DNA of 64,000 nucleotides from Dickeya chrysanthemi NCPPB 402. Its GTDB lineage: Bacteria > Pseudomonadota > Gammaproteobacteria > Enterobacterales > Enterobacteriaceae. The notes beneath the pieces are model-generated. The model did no database searches. It saw only the letters and a list, made by a program, of their open reading frames with translations, and was not told the DNA's origin. Positions 27,301 to 34,908 of this stretch are shown here, one piece after another (the first letter of the stretch is position 1; each line of letters opens with the position of its first letter). The stretch is taken from contig NZ_CM001974.1 in the NCBI RefSeq assembly GCF_000406105.1, forward strand, positions 1,595,475 through 1,659,474, in the 5' to 3' direction. The position numbers were made by a program, and so were the translations under genes.

Positions 27301-27413
27301 AGGGCACGACGCGCAAGGGATTCCTGGCGAATACCCTGACGCCCAGCGTCGGCGATGCCAACTCGCAAACGCCGGAATACAAGGCGTTCCTGGTCAATGT
27401 GGAAAAGGTGTAA
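24366..27413 (+). CDS. fdnG: Formate dehydrogenase-N alpha subunit, cysteine (non-selenocysteine) form
   Basis: A molybdopterin oxidoreductase of 1015 residues that oxidises formate in the periplasm. ATG 24366 begins a Tat signal (NRRGFFKVCAGG); the upstream extension from 24312 is not used. The N-terminal 4Fe-4S ligands are in NNCTYCSVGCG and GSLCPKGA. At residue 196 the codon is TGT (24951-24953), giving ARLCHGP, where E. coli FdnG has selenocysteine encoded by TGA at the same number; the neighbouring His is kept. It is therefore a Sec-independent homologue. fdnH follows after 13 bases. Confidence 0.93.
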   Translation: MQVNRRGFFKVCAGGMAGTTLAVLGFTPTEAMASVRQYKLLRAKETRNNCTYCSVGCGLLMYSLGDGAKNAKPAIFHIEGDPDHPVSRGSLCPKGAGLVDYIHSEGRLKYPEYRAPGSDKWQRISWDDAIERIARLMKKDRDANFERVNAKGSLVNRWLTTGMLCSSAASNETGILDQKFARSLGMVAIDCQARLCHGPTVAALAPTFGRGAMTNNWVDIKNANVIIVMGGNAAEAHPVGFKWAVEAKTHNDAKLIVVDPRFNRSAAVADLYAPIRAGSDAAFLLGIVNYLINNDKIHHEYVKSYTSASLIVREDFRFDEGLFSGYNSQTHQYDKSSWQYELGSDGFAKRDMTLTHPRCVWNLLKKHVSRYTPEMVTSLCGTPAKDYEEICQSLASTCVPNRTATFMYALGWTHHTNGAQIIRAAAMIQLLLGNIGMAGGGINALRGHSNIQGYTDLGLLSLNLPGYMPLPSEKQGDLKTYLSQITPDALLPDQVNYWKNTPKFFISMMKSFWGDNAQAANNWGYDWLPKWDRSYDVMAQTELMLDGKMNGYIVQGFNPLAAFSNKNKATAALSKLKYMVVIDPLATETSTFWQNHGEFNDVNPAEIQTEVFRLPSSCFAEENGSIANSGRWLQWHWAAAEPPAEALHDGKILGRLMMRLRELYREEGGVCPEPVMNINWNYQDPEDPTPEEIAREANGMALADVFDDKGNLVLKKGQQLADFSQLRDDGTTASFCWIYAGSWTEAGNQMANRDNTDVGLGATPGWAWCWPQNRRILYNRASADLQGKPWDSKRKLLEWTGQKWKGIDVPDFAATVPPGKDTMPFIMLPEGVARLFSLDKLADGPFPEHYEPIESPIGTNPLHPAVVSNPAARLFARDAKTMGKASDFPYVATTYSITELFRHWTKHARMNAIVQPEQFVEIGENLAKSKGIKAGDMVKVSCQRGYIKAKAVVTKRIRTLTVAGKAIETVGIPCHWGFEGTTRKGFLANTLTPSVGDANSQTPEYKAFLVNVEKV

Positions 27414-27426
27414 AGGGTAAAACGTT

Positions 27427-28335
27427 ATGTCAATGCAATCTCAGGATATTATCCAGCGTTCGGCCACCAGTAGCCTGACGCCGCCGCCACAGGTTCGGGA
27501 TGATAAAAGCGAAGTCGCCAAACTGATCGACGTCACCACCTGCATCGGCTGTAAAGCCTGCCAGGCGGCCTGTTCCGAGTGGAACGACATCCGCGATGAA
27601 GTCGGCCACAACGTGGGGGTGTACGACAACCCTACCGATCTGAGCGCGAAATCCTGGACGGTGATGCGTTTCTCCGAGGTGGAGAGCGCAGACCGTCTGG
27701 AGTGGTTGATTCGTAAGGACGGCTGTATGCACTGCGCCGAGCCGGGCTGCCTGAAAGCCTGCCCGTCGGCCGGGGCGATTATTCAGTACGCCAACGGCAT
27801 CGTCGATTTTCAGTCTGAGCACTGCATCGGCTGTGGCTACTGCATCGCCGGGTGTCCGTTCAATATTCCGCGCTTAAACCCGCAGGATAACCGCGTCTAC
27901 AAATGTACGCTGTGCGTCGATCGCGTCAGCACCGGTCAGGAGCCGGCCTGCGTGAAGACTTGCCCGACCGGCGCCATTCATTTCGGCACCAAGGAAGAAA
28001 TGAAGAACGTGGCGGCCGAGCGTATCGCGCATCTGCAAAAACGCGGCTACGCCAACGCCGGTCTGTATGACCCCGAAGGCGTCGGCGGCACCCACGTAAT
28101 GTATGTGTTGCATCATGCGGATAAACCGTCGCTGTACCACAACCTGCCGGATAACCCGAAAATTTCGACGCCGGTTAATCTGTGGAAAGGCATTCTCAAG
28201 CCGCTTTCGACATTGGGCTTCGTCGCTACCTTCGCCGGGCTGATGTTCCACTATATCGGCATTGGGCCGAACACCGAAGAGACGGCGCATCCGCATGAAG
28301 GGCAGCCGCACGAAGGAGACGATAAGCATGAGTAA
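27427..28335 (+). CDS. fdnH: Formate dehydrogenase-N beta (iron-sulfur) subunit
   Basis: A 302-residue ferredoxin-like subunit. Four cysteine motifs for 4Fe-4S clusters are visible: [35 protein letters not shown] and CTLCVDR with [12 protein letters not shown]-terminal membrane helix ([19 protein letters not shown]) anchors it. Details such as [10 protein letters not shown] and FNIPRLN are closer to E. coli FdnH than FdoH. It relays electrons from FdnG to the cytochrome subunit. Its end overlaps fdnI by eight bases. Confidence 0.93.
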   Translation: MSMQSQDIIQRSATSSLTPPPQVRDDKSEVAKLIDVTTCIGCKACQAACSEWNDIRDEVGHNVGVYDNPTDLSAKSWTVMRFSEVESADRLEWLIRKDGCMHCAEPGCLKACPSAGAIIQYANGIVDFQSEHCIGCGYCIAGCPFNIPRLNPQDNRVYKCTLCVDRVSTGQEPACVKTCPTGAIHFGTKEEMKNVAAERIAHLQKRGYANAGLYDPEGVGGTHVMYVLHHADKPSLYHNLPDNPKISTPVNLWKGILKPLSTLGFVATFAGLMFHYIGIGPNTEETAHPHEGQPHEGDDKHE

Positions 28336-28969
28336 CCCAAAAATGATTGTGCGCACCAAATTCGCCGACCGTGTTTGCCACTGGATTGTGGTGATCAGCT
28401 TCTTTCTGGTGGCGCTGTCTGGTATCGCGCTGTTTTTCCCGACGCTGCAATGGCTGACGCAAACCTTCGGTACGCCGCAGATGGGGCGCATCATGCACCC
28501 GTTCTTCGGTATTTTGATTGTGGTGTGTCTGGTGCCGATGTTTATCCGCTTTGTCGGTCATAACATCCCCAAACGCCGCGATCTGCCGTGGTTCCTCAAT
28601 ATCATCGAGGTACTGAAGGGCAACGAGCATGAAGTCGCCGATGTGGGTAAATACAACCCCGGTCAGAAACTGATGTTCTGGAGCATCATGGGATTAACGC
28701 TGGTGTTGCTGATTACCGGCGTCATCATGTGGCGGCCGTACTTCGCGCACCTGTTCCCGATAGACCTGGTGCGTTACGCCATTCTGTTGCACGCCACGGC
28801 GGCCATCGTGCTGATCCACGCGATTCTGATCCATCTGTACATGGCGTTCTGGGTCCGCGGCTCCATCAAAGGCATGATCGAAGGCAAGGTGTCTGAAAAA
28901 TGGGCGTTGAAACACCACCCGCGCTGGGCGCGCGATGTGATCAGCAAAGCCAATAAAGACAAGAAATAA
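28328..28969 (+). CDS. fdnI: Formate dehydrogenase-N gamma subunit (cytochrome b556)
   Basis: A 213-residue membrane protein with four helices, starting [12 protein letters not shown] at ATG 28328, which overlaps the fdnH stop. Histidines for haem b ligation are in [16 protein letters not shown] and [13 protein letters not shown]. It passes electrons from formate to menaquinone. No fdhE or fdhD accessory gene follows in the window. Confidence 0.93.
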   Translation: MSNPKMIVRTKFADRVCHWIVVISFFLVALSGIALFFPTLQWLTQTFGTPQMGRIMHPFFGILIVVCLVPMFIRFVGHNIPKRRDLPWFLNIIEVLKGNEHEVADVGKYNPGQKLMFWSIMGLTLVLLITGVIMWRPYFAHLFPIDLVRYAILLHATAAIVLIHAILIHLYMAFWVRGSIKGMIEGKVSEKWALKHHPRWARDVISKANKDKK

Positions 28970-28979
28970 CCTTTCCCTG

Positions 28980-29012
28980 CTGGCGGTTCCTGTTCGGAGC
29001 GGGAATCGCCAG
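28980..29012 (+). terminator. Hairpin after fdnI
   Basis: CTGGCG-x-TTCC pairs with GGAA-x-CGCCAG across a loop of about ten bases, shortly after the fdnI stop. No T-run follows, so strength is uncertain. Confidence 0.45.
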
Positions 29013-29120
29013 GCTGTTCGCAAAACATCCAGCTATTTATCAACAGCCTTTCGATTCCCGCCGTCATCCCCCCCTTACCGCGATTTGTGGTAGTCTGGCC
29101 CGTAACAGAGTTCAGGGTGA

Positions 29121-30152
29121 ATGGTGCGCATGTCACTGAAACAGATTGCAAAAACGCTGGGGTTGTCGGTCACTACCGTCAGCCGGGCGCTGAACGGCTA
29201 CGATGACGTAGCCGCCGAGACGCGCCAGCGGGTAGAAGACGAGGCGCGACGCCTCGGCTATCGCCCCAATACCTTTGCTCGTCGTCTGAAAATGGGTCGC
29301 ATTGATGCGGTGGGCTTGGTGTTCCCGTTGCAGCCCGCACCACTCAGCAATACCACCTTTATGGACATGGTGGCGGAAATCAGTCACGAGCTGGCGAAGC
29401 AGGAGATCGACCTACTGTTGATCGCCGACGAAGGGCTGGCCGATCACCACGCGTTTTTGCGCATGATTGAAAGCCGCCGGGTGGATGCGTTAATCGTCGC
29501 GCATACCCTGCAACAGGACCCCCGCCTGCAATATCTGCAATCGATCGGCTTTCCGTTTTTGGCGCTGGGGCGCAGCGATTTGCCGATGCCCTATGCCTGG
29601 TTCGATTTCGACAATCAGGCCGGCGCTGCGCTTGCCACCCGCCATTTGATCGCCCTCGGGCACCGCCATATCGCTTTTCTGGGCGAGCATCATCCGCAAT
29701 CGTTTATCGCCCAGCGCCGTGCCGGTTATCTGGCGGCGTTGGCGGCTGGCGGCATTGCCCGGCGCGACGAGCTGTTGCGTCAGGTGGCGCCATCACGTCG
29801 GGAGGGGTATCTGGCTACCCGGCAATGGCTGGCTTTGCCGCAGCCGCCTACCGCCATCGTCATCGACGGCAGCACGCAGGGAGAAGGAGCGGCGCTGGCG
29901 CTGCGCGACAGTGGCCGCCTGCACGGTGAACGTGCGGTATCGCTGATCGTCTATGACGGCCTGCCTGCCGACTCGCTACTGGAGATACCGGTCACCGCCA
30001 TTACACAGGCTACACGCTTAGAAGTGGGGCAGCAGATTGCCGATATGATGTTTCGTCTGCTGGCAGGCGATGCGCCGTCGTCGTTGCAGGTGCTGTGGCA
30101 ACCGCAACTACGCGCCGGACAGACCGATAACCCGCCGCCGCAAGCAGAATAA
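29121..30152 (+). CDS. LacI-family repressor of the alpha-galactoside operon (RafR-like)
   Basis: A LacI/GalR regulator of up to 343 residues. The helix-turn-helix MSLKQIAKTLGLSVTTVSRA is complete, followed by the hinge region RPNTFARRLKMG and a periplasmic-binding-protein-like effector domain. ATG 29121 has AGGGTG closely upstream; GTG 29124 or ATG 29130 are possible starts and the latter fits family N termini best. It precedes the alpha-galactosidase gene, and two perfect palindromes between them are its probable operators. I infer induction by raffinose or melibiose-type sugars. Confidence 0.88.
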   Translation: MVRMSLKQIAKTLGLSVTTVSRALNGYDDVAAETRQRVEDEARRLGYRPNTFARRLKMGRIDAVGLVFPLQPAPLSNTTFMDMVAEISHELAKQEIDLLLIADEGLADHHAFLRMIESRRVDALIVAHTLQQDPRLQYLQSIGFPFLALGRSDLPMPYAWFDFDNQAGAALATRHLIALGHRHIAFLGEHHPQSFIAQRRAGYLAALAAGGIARRDELLRQVAPSRREGYLATRQWLALPQPPTAIVIDGSTQGEGAALALRDSGRLHGERAVSLIVYDGLPADSLLEIPVTAITQATRLEVGQQIADMMFRLLAGDAPSSLQVLWQPQLRAGQTDNPPPQAE

Positions 30153-30200
30153 CCCGTCTCATGTCAGCGTTTTCAATGTTCGTTTTTTAACCCGATCACA

Positions 30201-30220
30201 AAACCGAAACGTTTCGGTTT
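30201..30220 (+). promoter_or_regulatory. LacI-type operator 1 (perfect 20-base palindrome)
   Basis: AAACCGAAACGTTTCGGTTT is a perfect palindrome with the central CG typical of LacI-family operators. It lies 76 bases before the alpha-galactosidase start and is the natural site for the adjacent LacI-family repressor. Confidence 0.8.
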
Positions 30221-30224
30221 TTAT

Positions 30225-30238
30225 CCGAAACGTTTCGG
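30225..30238 (+). promoter_or_regulatory. LacI-type operator 2 (repeat of the palindrome core)
   Basis: CCGAAACGTTTCGG repeats the core of operator 1. The two centres are 21 bases apart, two helical turns, so two repressor dimers would sit on the same DNA face. Confidence 0.78.
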
Positions 30239-30276
30239 AATACAACTAACCTCATCAACCATTCAGGAGGATGAGG

Positions 30277-32406
30277 ATGGAAACGACACTGATTCGGCTC
30301 ACCAGCCCGGTGACCGACGTGATTGTGCGCTGCCGGCCGGCGGCGGAAATACTGTATTGGGGACCGCATCTGGCGACGTTTTCGCCGCAGGATGCGGAAA
30401 GTCTGTCGCGGCCGGTGGCGAACGGCCGGCTGGATGTGGATGTGCCGGTAACACTGGCGGCGGAAACCGGACGCGGGCTGTTCGGCTCGCCGGGCATTGA
30501 AGGGCATCGCAACGGTCTCGATGCCTTTGCGGTGCTAACCACCGTCGCGGTGCGTCAGCCGGACCCGCAGCAACTGGTCATTGAAGCGGAAGACCGTCAG
30601 GCCGGCCTGCGCCTGACCAGCGAATTGCGGCTGCACGCCGACAGCGGGGTACTGCAACTACGCCACTGCCTGACTAACCTGCATCCGGGCGACTGGCAGG
30701 TACAGCGGCTGGCGGTCACGTTACCGTTGCCGGAATCGGCGGCAGAGATTATGGCGTTTCACGGCCGCTGGGTGCGGGAATTTCAGCCGCACCGCACGCT
30801 GTTAGCGCACGGCAGTCTGGTGCAGGAAAACCGTCGCGGACGCACTTCGCATGAATATTTTCCGGCGATGGTGAGCGGCGAGCCGGGATTCGCCGAGCAG
30901 CATGGCCGGGTATGGGGGGCACATCTCGGCTGGAGCGGCAACCATCGGTTGCGTACGGAAGTGAAAACCGATGGCCGACGGCTGGTGCAGGCGGAGGCAC
31001 TCTACCTGCCCGGTGAAATCGCGCTGGCGCAGGGAGAGTCGCTGACTACGCCGTGGCTGTACGCCGCCTGTTCCGAGATGGGGCTGAATGGCATGAGCCA
31101 GCAGTTTCACCGCTTTTTGCGTCAGGAGATTATTCGTTTTCCGCACGCCAAAGCGCGCCCGGTCCACCTTAACACCTGGGAAGGCATCTACTTTAAGCAT
31201 GATCCGGCCTACATCATGCAGATGGCGACGCAGGCCGCGGCGCTGGGCGTCGAGCGTTTTATCATCGACGATGGCTGGTTTCGTGGGCGCGACCATGACC
31301 GTGCCGCGCTCGGCGACTGGTACGTGGACTTGGATAAATACCCGCAAGGGCTGATGCCGGTGATAAACCATGTGCGGGAGCTGGGCATGGAGTTCGGCAT
31401 CTGGGTCGAACCGGAAATGATCAACCCGGATTCCGATCTCTATCGTGCGCACCCGGATTGGCTGTTGGCGCTGCCCGGTTACGATCAGCCGACCGGCCGC
31501 TATCAGTATGTGCTCGACCTGTCTAACCCCGAGGCGTTCGATTACCTGCTGGCGCGCCTGAGCTGGCTGCTGGGCGAACACCCGATCGACTACGTGAAAT
31601 GGGACATGAACCGCGAGTTGGTGCAACCGGCTCATCAGGGGCGGGCGGCGGCTGACCGCCAGACCAGGGCGTTTTATCGTTTGCTCGATGTGTTGGGCGA
31701 GCGCTTCCCGCAGGTGGAATTTGAGTCTTGCGCGTCGGGCGGTGGGCGCATCGATTATGAGGTGTTGCGGCGTTGCCACCGTTTCTGGGCGTCCGACAAC
31801 AACGACGCACTGGAACGGCAGACGATTCAGCGCGGCATGAGTTACTTCTTCCCCCCCGAAGTGATGGGCGCGCACATCGGTCACCACCGCTGTCACGCCA
31901 CCGGACGTCAGCACGGCATTGCTTTTCGCGGCCTGACGGCGCTGTTCGGCCATATGGGGATCGAGCTGGACCCGGTACGTGCCGATGCGCAGGAACAGGC
32001 CGGTTTTCGCCATTATGTGGCGCTGCACCGCCAGTATCGCACGCTGTTGCACACCGGCTGCCTGTGGCGCGTTGATATGGCCGATGCCTCTACGCAGGTG
32101 CAGGGGGTGGTCAGCGAGGATAGGCGTCAGGCGCTGTTTCTGGTCACGCAACTGGCGATGCCGGATTACGCGCTGGCCGGGGTGCTGCGTTTCCCCGGTC
32201 TGGACGCGCAAGCCCGTTACCGACTGACCGTGGTGGATCACCCTGACCTGAAACCGGTCATCGAGGGCGGCAGCACCATGCGGCAGTTGCCGACATGGAT
32301 GGCGGCACCGGCTGAATATAACGGCGAATGGTTGATGAAAGCCGGGCTGCGTCTGCCTATTCTCAACCCGGAAACGGCGCTGTTGCTGGAACTGGAACGT
32401 CTGTAA
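30277..32406 (+). CDS. rafA: Alpha-galactosidase (GH36, RafA-like)
   Basis: A 709-residue glycoside hydrolase family 36 enzyme. The start at ATG 30277 is chosen because AGGAGG abuts the other in-frame ATG (30271) without spacing. The catalytic nucleophile Asp is in VKWDMNRE and the acid/base Asp in WASDNND; FIIDDGWF and SCASGGGRID are other GH36 marks. It removes alpha-1,6-galactose from raffinose, melibiose or plant galactosides. No signal peptide, so it works in the cytoplasm on sugars brought in by the neighbouring symporter. It is transcribed behind the twin operator. Confidence 0.9.
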   Translation: METTLIRLTSPVTDVIVRCRPAAEILYWGPHLATFSPQDAESLSRPVANGRLDVDVPVTLAAETGRGLFGSPGIEGHRNGLDAFAVLTTVAVRQPDPQQLVIEAEDRQAGLRLTSELRLHADSGVLQLRHCLTNLHPGDWQVQRLAVTLPLPESAAEIMAFHGRWVREFQPHRTLLAHGSLVQENRRGRTSHEYFPAMVSGEPGFAEQHGRVWGAHLGWSGNHRLRTEVKTDGRRLVQAEALYLPGEIALAQGESLTTPWLYAACSEMGLNGMSQQFHRFLRQEIIRFPHAKARPVHLNTWEGIYFKHDPAYIMQMATQAAALGVERFIIDDGWFRGRDHDRAALGDWYVDLDKYPQGLMPVINHVRELGMEFGIWVEPEMINPDSDLYRAHPDWLLALPGYDQPTGRYQYVLDLSNPEAFDYLLARLSWLLGEHPIDYVKWDMNRELVQPAHQGRAAADRQTRAFYRLLDVLGERFPQVEFESCASGGGRIDYEVLRRCHRFWASDNNDALERQTIQRGMSYFFPPEVMGAHIGHHRCHATGRQHGIAFRGLTALFGHMGIELDPVRADAQEQAGFRHYVALHRQYRTLLHTGCLWRVDMADASTQVQGVVSEDRRQALFLVTQLAMPDYALAGVLRFPGLDAQARYRLTVVDHPDLKPVIEGGSTMRQLPTWMAAPAEYNGEWLMKAGLRLPILNPETALLLELERL

Positions 32407-32412
32407 TGCAGC

Positions 32413-32432
32413 GGGAGAGGGCAACCTCTCCC
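32413..32432 (+). promoter_or_regulatory. Intercistronic RNA hairpin between rafA and rafB
   Basis: GGGAGAGG-GCAA-CCTCTCCC is a perfect 8-base stem with a GNRA tetraloop, between the alpha-galactosidase stop and the symporter start. It lacks a T-run and likely affects mRNA stability or read-through rather than ending transcription. Confidence 0.6.
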
Positions 32433-32459
32433 CCGACCGGCCTGTTTAAGGATACTTAT

Positions 32460-33740
32460 ATGGACATCAGCCAACCGACCCTACACGCGACGACACATAA
32501 ACATAACCATAATTTCTGGATTTTCGGCCTGTTCTTTTTTCTGTACTTCTTCATCATGGCGACCTGCTTTCCGTTTCTGCCGGTGTGGCTGGCGGAGGTG
32601 ATTGGCCTGAATAAAACCCAGACCGGCGTGGTGTTTTCCGCCATTTCGCTGTTCGCCATTCTGTTTCAGCCGTTGATGGGCGTATTGTCGGACCGGCTGG
32701 GATTGAAAAAACACCTGCTGTGGGTGATTGCCATTCTGCTGTTTTTGTTCGCGCCGTTCTTTCTGTATGTGTTTGCACCGCTGCTGAAGGTGAATAGTTT
32801 ACTGGGGGCGGTGGTGGGCGGCGTTTACATCGGGCTGGTGTTTTCCGCCGGTGCCGGTGCGGTGGAAGCGTATATCGAGCGCGTCAGCCGCCAGAGCGGT
32901 TTTGAGTATGGCAAGGCGCGGATGTTCGGGTGCCTGGGGTGGGGGTTGTGTGCGTCAACGGCGGGGATGCTGTTTAACGTTAACCCGGAATTGGTGTTCT
33001 GGATGGGGTCCGGCGCGGCGGTGATGCTGTTGGTGTTGCTGCTGATAGCCCGCCCGGAATCGCACCCGACGGCGCAGGTGATGGACGCGCTGGGCGCCAA
33101 TCAGCCGCAGGTGACGCTGAAAATGGCGACCGGCGTGTTTGGCGATCGCAAACTGTGGATGTTTGTGTTGTACGTGGTCGGTGTAGCCTGCGTGTACGAC
33201 GTGTTCGACCAGCAGTTCGCCAACTTCTTCAAATCGTTTTTCGCCACGCCGCAACAGGGCAACCAGGTGTTTGGTTTTGCCACCACGCTGGGTGAACTGG
33301 CGAATGCGGTCATCATGTTCTGCTCACCGTGGATCATCAATCGCGTCGGTGCCAAAAACACGCTGCTGGTAGCGGGAATGATCATGACGGTGCGGATTGT
33401 CGGGTCGGCGTTCGCCACTACGGCGGTGGAAGTGGTGGCGCTGAAAATGCTGCACGCGCTGGAAGTGCCGTTCCTGCTGGTCGGTGCGTTCAAGTACATC
33501 ACCACCACTTTCGACACCCGGCTATCCGCCACTATTTATCTGATTGGTTTTCAGTTTGCCAAACAGTTGGCGGCGATCTTTCTGTCGGCAATGGCGGGCA
33601 ATCTGTATGACCGCATCGGTTTTCAGCACACTTATCTGATTCTCGGCGCTATTGCCCTGACGGTGACGTTGATCTCCGCGTTTACCTTGTCTGGTTCTCG
33701 CACCACAACGCAACCGGCGTATCGTACTACGTTATCCTGA
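32460..33740 (+). CDS. rafB: Oligosaccharide:H+ symporter of the LacY/RafB family
   Basis: A 426-residue MFS permease with 12 helices. ATG 32460 follows AAGGA; the upstream open frame is not used. Stretches characteristic of LacY are kept, such as YDVFDQQFANFF. The transport residues can be placed: Glu and Arg in AVEAYIERV and KARMFGCLGWG, Glu in LGEL, Arg in VRIVGS, and Lys, His and Glu in LKMLHALEVPF. It imports galactosides, here most likely raffinose or melibiose, with protons. It forms an operon with rafA. Confidence 0.9.
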   Translation: MDISQPTLHATTHKHNHNFWIFGLFFFLYFFIMATCFPFLPVWLAEVIGLNKTQTGVVFSAISLFAILFQPLMGVLSDRLGLKKHLLWVIAILLFLFAPFFLYVFAPLLKVNSLLGAVVGGVYIGLVFSAGAGAVEAYIERVSRQSGFEYGKARMFGCLGWGLCASTAGMLFNVNPELVFWMGSGAAVMLLVLLLIARPESHPTAQVMDALGANQPQVTLKMATGVFGDRKLWMFVLYVVGVACVYDVFDQQFANFFKSFFATPQQGNQVFGFATTLGELANAVIMFCSPWIINRVGAKNTLLVAGMIMTVRIVGSAFATTAVEVVALKMLHALEVPFLLVGAFKYITTTFDTRLSATIYLIGFQFAKQLAAIFLSAMAGNLYDRIGFQHTYLILGAIALTVTLISAFTLSGSRTTTQPAYRTTLS

Positions 33741-33781
33741 AGGCGGTTATTCTGAAGATCGGTTGTTCTGGCCAGTGAGCG

Positions 33782-33809
33782 GGTCGGCCGCGTTTAACGC
33801 CGGCCGACC
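33782..33809. terminator. Bidirectional hairpin between rafB and the protease gene
   Basis: GGTCGGCCG and CGGCCGACC pair perfectly over a 10-base loop, between two convergent genes. No long T-run on either side. Confidence 0.5.
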
Positions 33810-33859
33810 TTGCACGCACCGCCATAACCGCATGTGGCGATGTCGTACAAGCAGAACGA

Positions 33860-34666
33860 CTAGTTTTTAACGGTATTAATAGCCCAGATATCCTGCGCCA
33901 GCCGGCGATCGAGCAGATAGGCGTACGGCAGATAGAAATAGCCGTTTTCACCCACCGCTTTCCCCCATGAATTGCGGAATTTAAACAACTGGGTGGCGTT
34001 GTCATATCCCACGCACAGCACCGCATGGCCGCCTTCCGGCTTATCTTTGCCGCTGGGCAACGGCACCACCACCGGCAGGTTTTGCAGGTCAATCCAACTG
34101 GAATAGACCGTAAAACCGAACACAAACGGAAAACCGCAGGCCAGGCAGCCTTGCAGATGCGCCAGGTCCTGATGTAACCGCTGGTAGTTGGTGATGGTGT
34201 ATTTCACCGCATCCTGATAGCACCGCTCCGGTGGTTTGGTGGCCGCCGGCGCGTCGGGGGGAAATTCGCCGCCTTCTTGCTTAGGCGGCGTCGCGACGTA
34301 GGGCCATTCATCTTCCGGGCAGACGCCGAGTTTGTGCAAAGCCTTGATGCCGTCGCGCAGCATGGCACCGGCGTCGTATTTAACATCGCCTTCAATGGTG
34401 CGCTCGTTGTAGTAGATAAATAGCCTTGACGGGATGAAATTCGGTCGTTCGCCGACTTTAAGACGATCAAACTGTACCGCACCCGCCAGCGCGTTAGCGG
34501 TACAGGAACCGATAGGACCTTGGTCGTAGACTTCAAAGGTTGGAGTCAGGTCGACTTTGGCCGGCAACACTTTCAGTACGCTTGGGTCTGGCGTGTAGTG
34601 ATGATCGCGGATATCCGGGGTATCAGGAATATAGCCCAGGCGGGATTTACGTCTTTTCGTCAGCAT
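33860..34666 (-). CDS. Papain-like (C1A) cysteine peptidase, probably cytoplasmic
   Basis: A 268-residue C1A-fold protein. ATG 34666 has GAGG nine bases upstream; an ATG at 34681 is also in frame. The active site is complete: oxyanion Gln and nucleophile Cys in DQGPIGSCTANA, His in GGHAVLCVGYD and Asn in FRNSWGKAVGENGYF. No signal peptide or long propeptide is seen: the N terminus (RLGYIPDTPDIRDHHY) is short. Such bacterial stand-alone papain homologues are of unknown role. It lies downstream of the giant glucan synthase gene, separated by 240 bases. Confidence 0.85.
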   Translation of the reverse strand: MLTKRRKSRLGYIPDTPDIRDHHYTPDPSVLKVLPAKVDLTPTFEVYDQGPIGSCTANALAGAVQFDRLKVGERPNFIPSRLFIYYNERTIEGDVKYDAGAMLRDGIKALHKLGVCPEDEWPYVATPPKQEGGEFPPDAPAATKPPERCYQDAVKYTITNYQRLHQDLAHLQGCLACGFPFVFGFTVYSSWIDLQNLPVVVPLPSGKDKPEGGHAVLCVGYDNATQLFKFRNSWGKAVGENGYFYLPYAYLLDRRLAQDIWAINTVKN

Positions 34667-34908
34667 AACGATTAGCCTCATGATGGTAGGGTTCCCGCCT
34701 ATTGTTGGCGATGTGGATTATTCAGCCATCGGAATGGGTTGAGAGATGATGAACGGCCGATGATCATCTGTTGCAGGATATGAAGCGGGAAACCCCGGCC
34801 GTCGACGCCAGCCTGCCGCCGCCGACATAAAAGGCGGTTTACACCGGTAACACCGAGGCTTGTTTCGTTACATTTTGTTGAACAGGCACCGGCCGTGTAT
34901 CCCATCCC

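Noticed and set aside
25656..27368. 570-codon open frame antisense to fdnG
   Set aside because: His/Arg-rich, low-information product typical of antisense frames in GC-rich genes; fdnG is certain.
30802..32424. 540-codon open frame antisense to the alpha-galactosidase
   Set aside because: It is a shadow of the GC-rich GH36 gene, with no recognisable domain or ribosome site.
34699..34905. 68-codon minus-strand frame between ndvB and the protease
   Set aside because: Starts next to the ndvB end without ribosome site or similarity; probably random.
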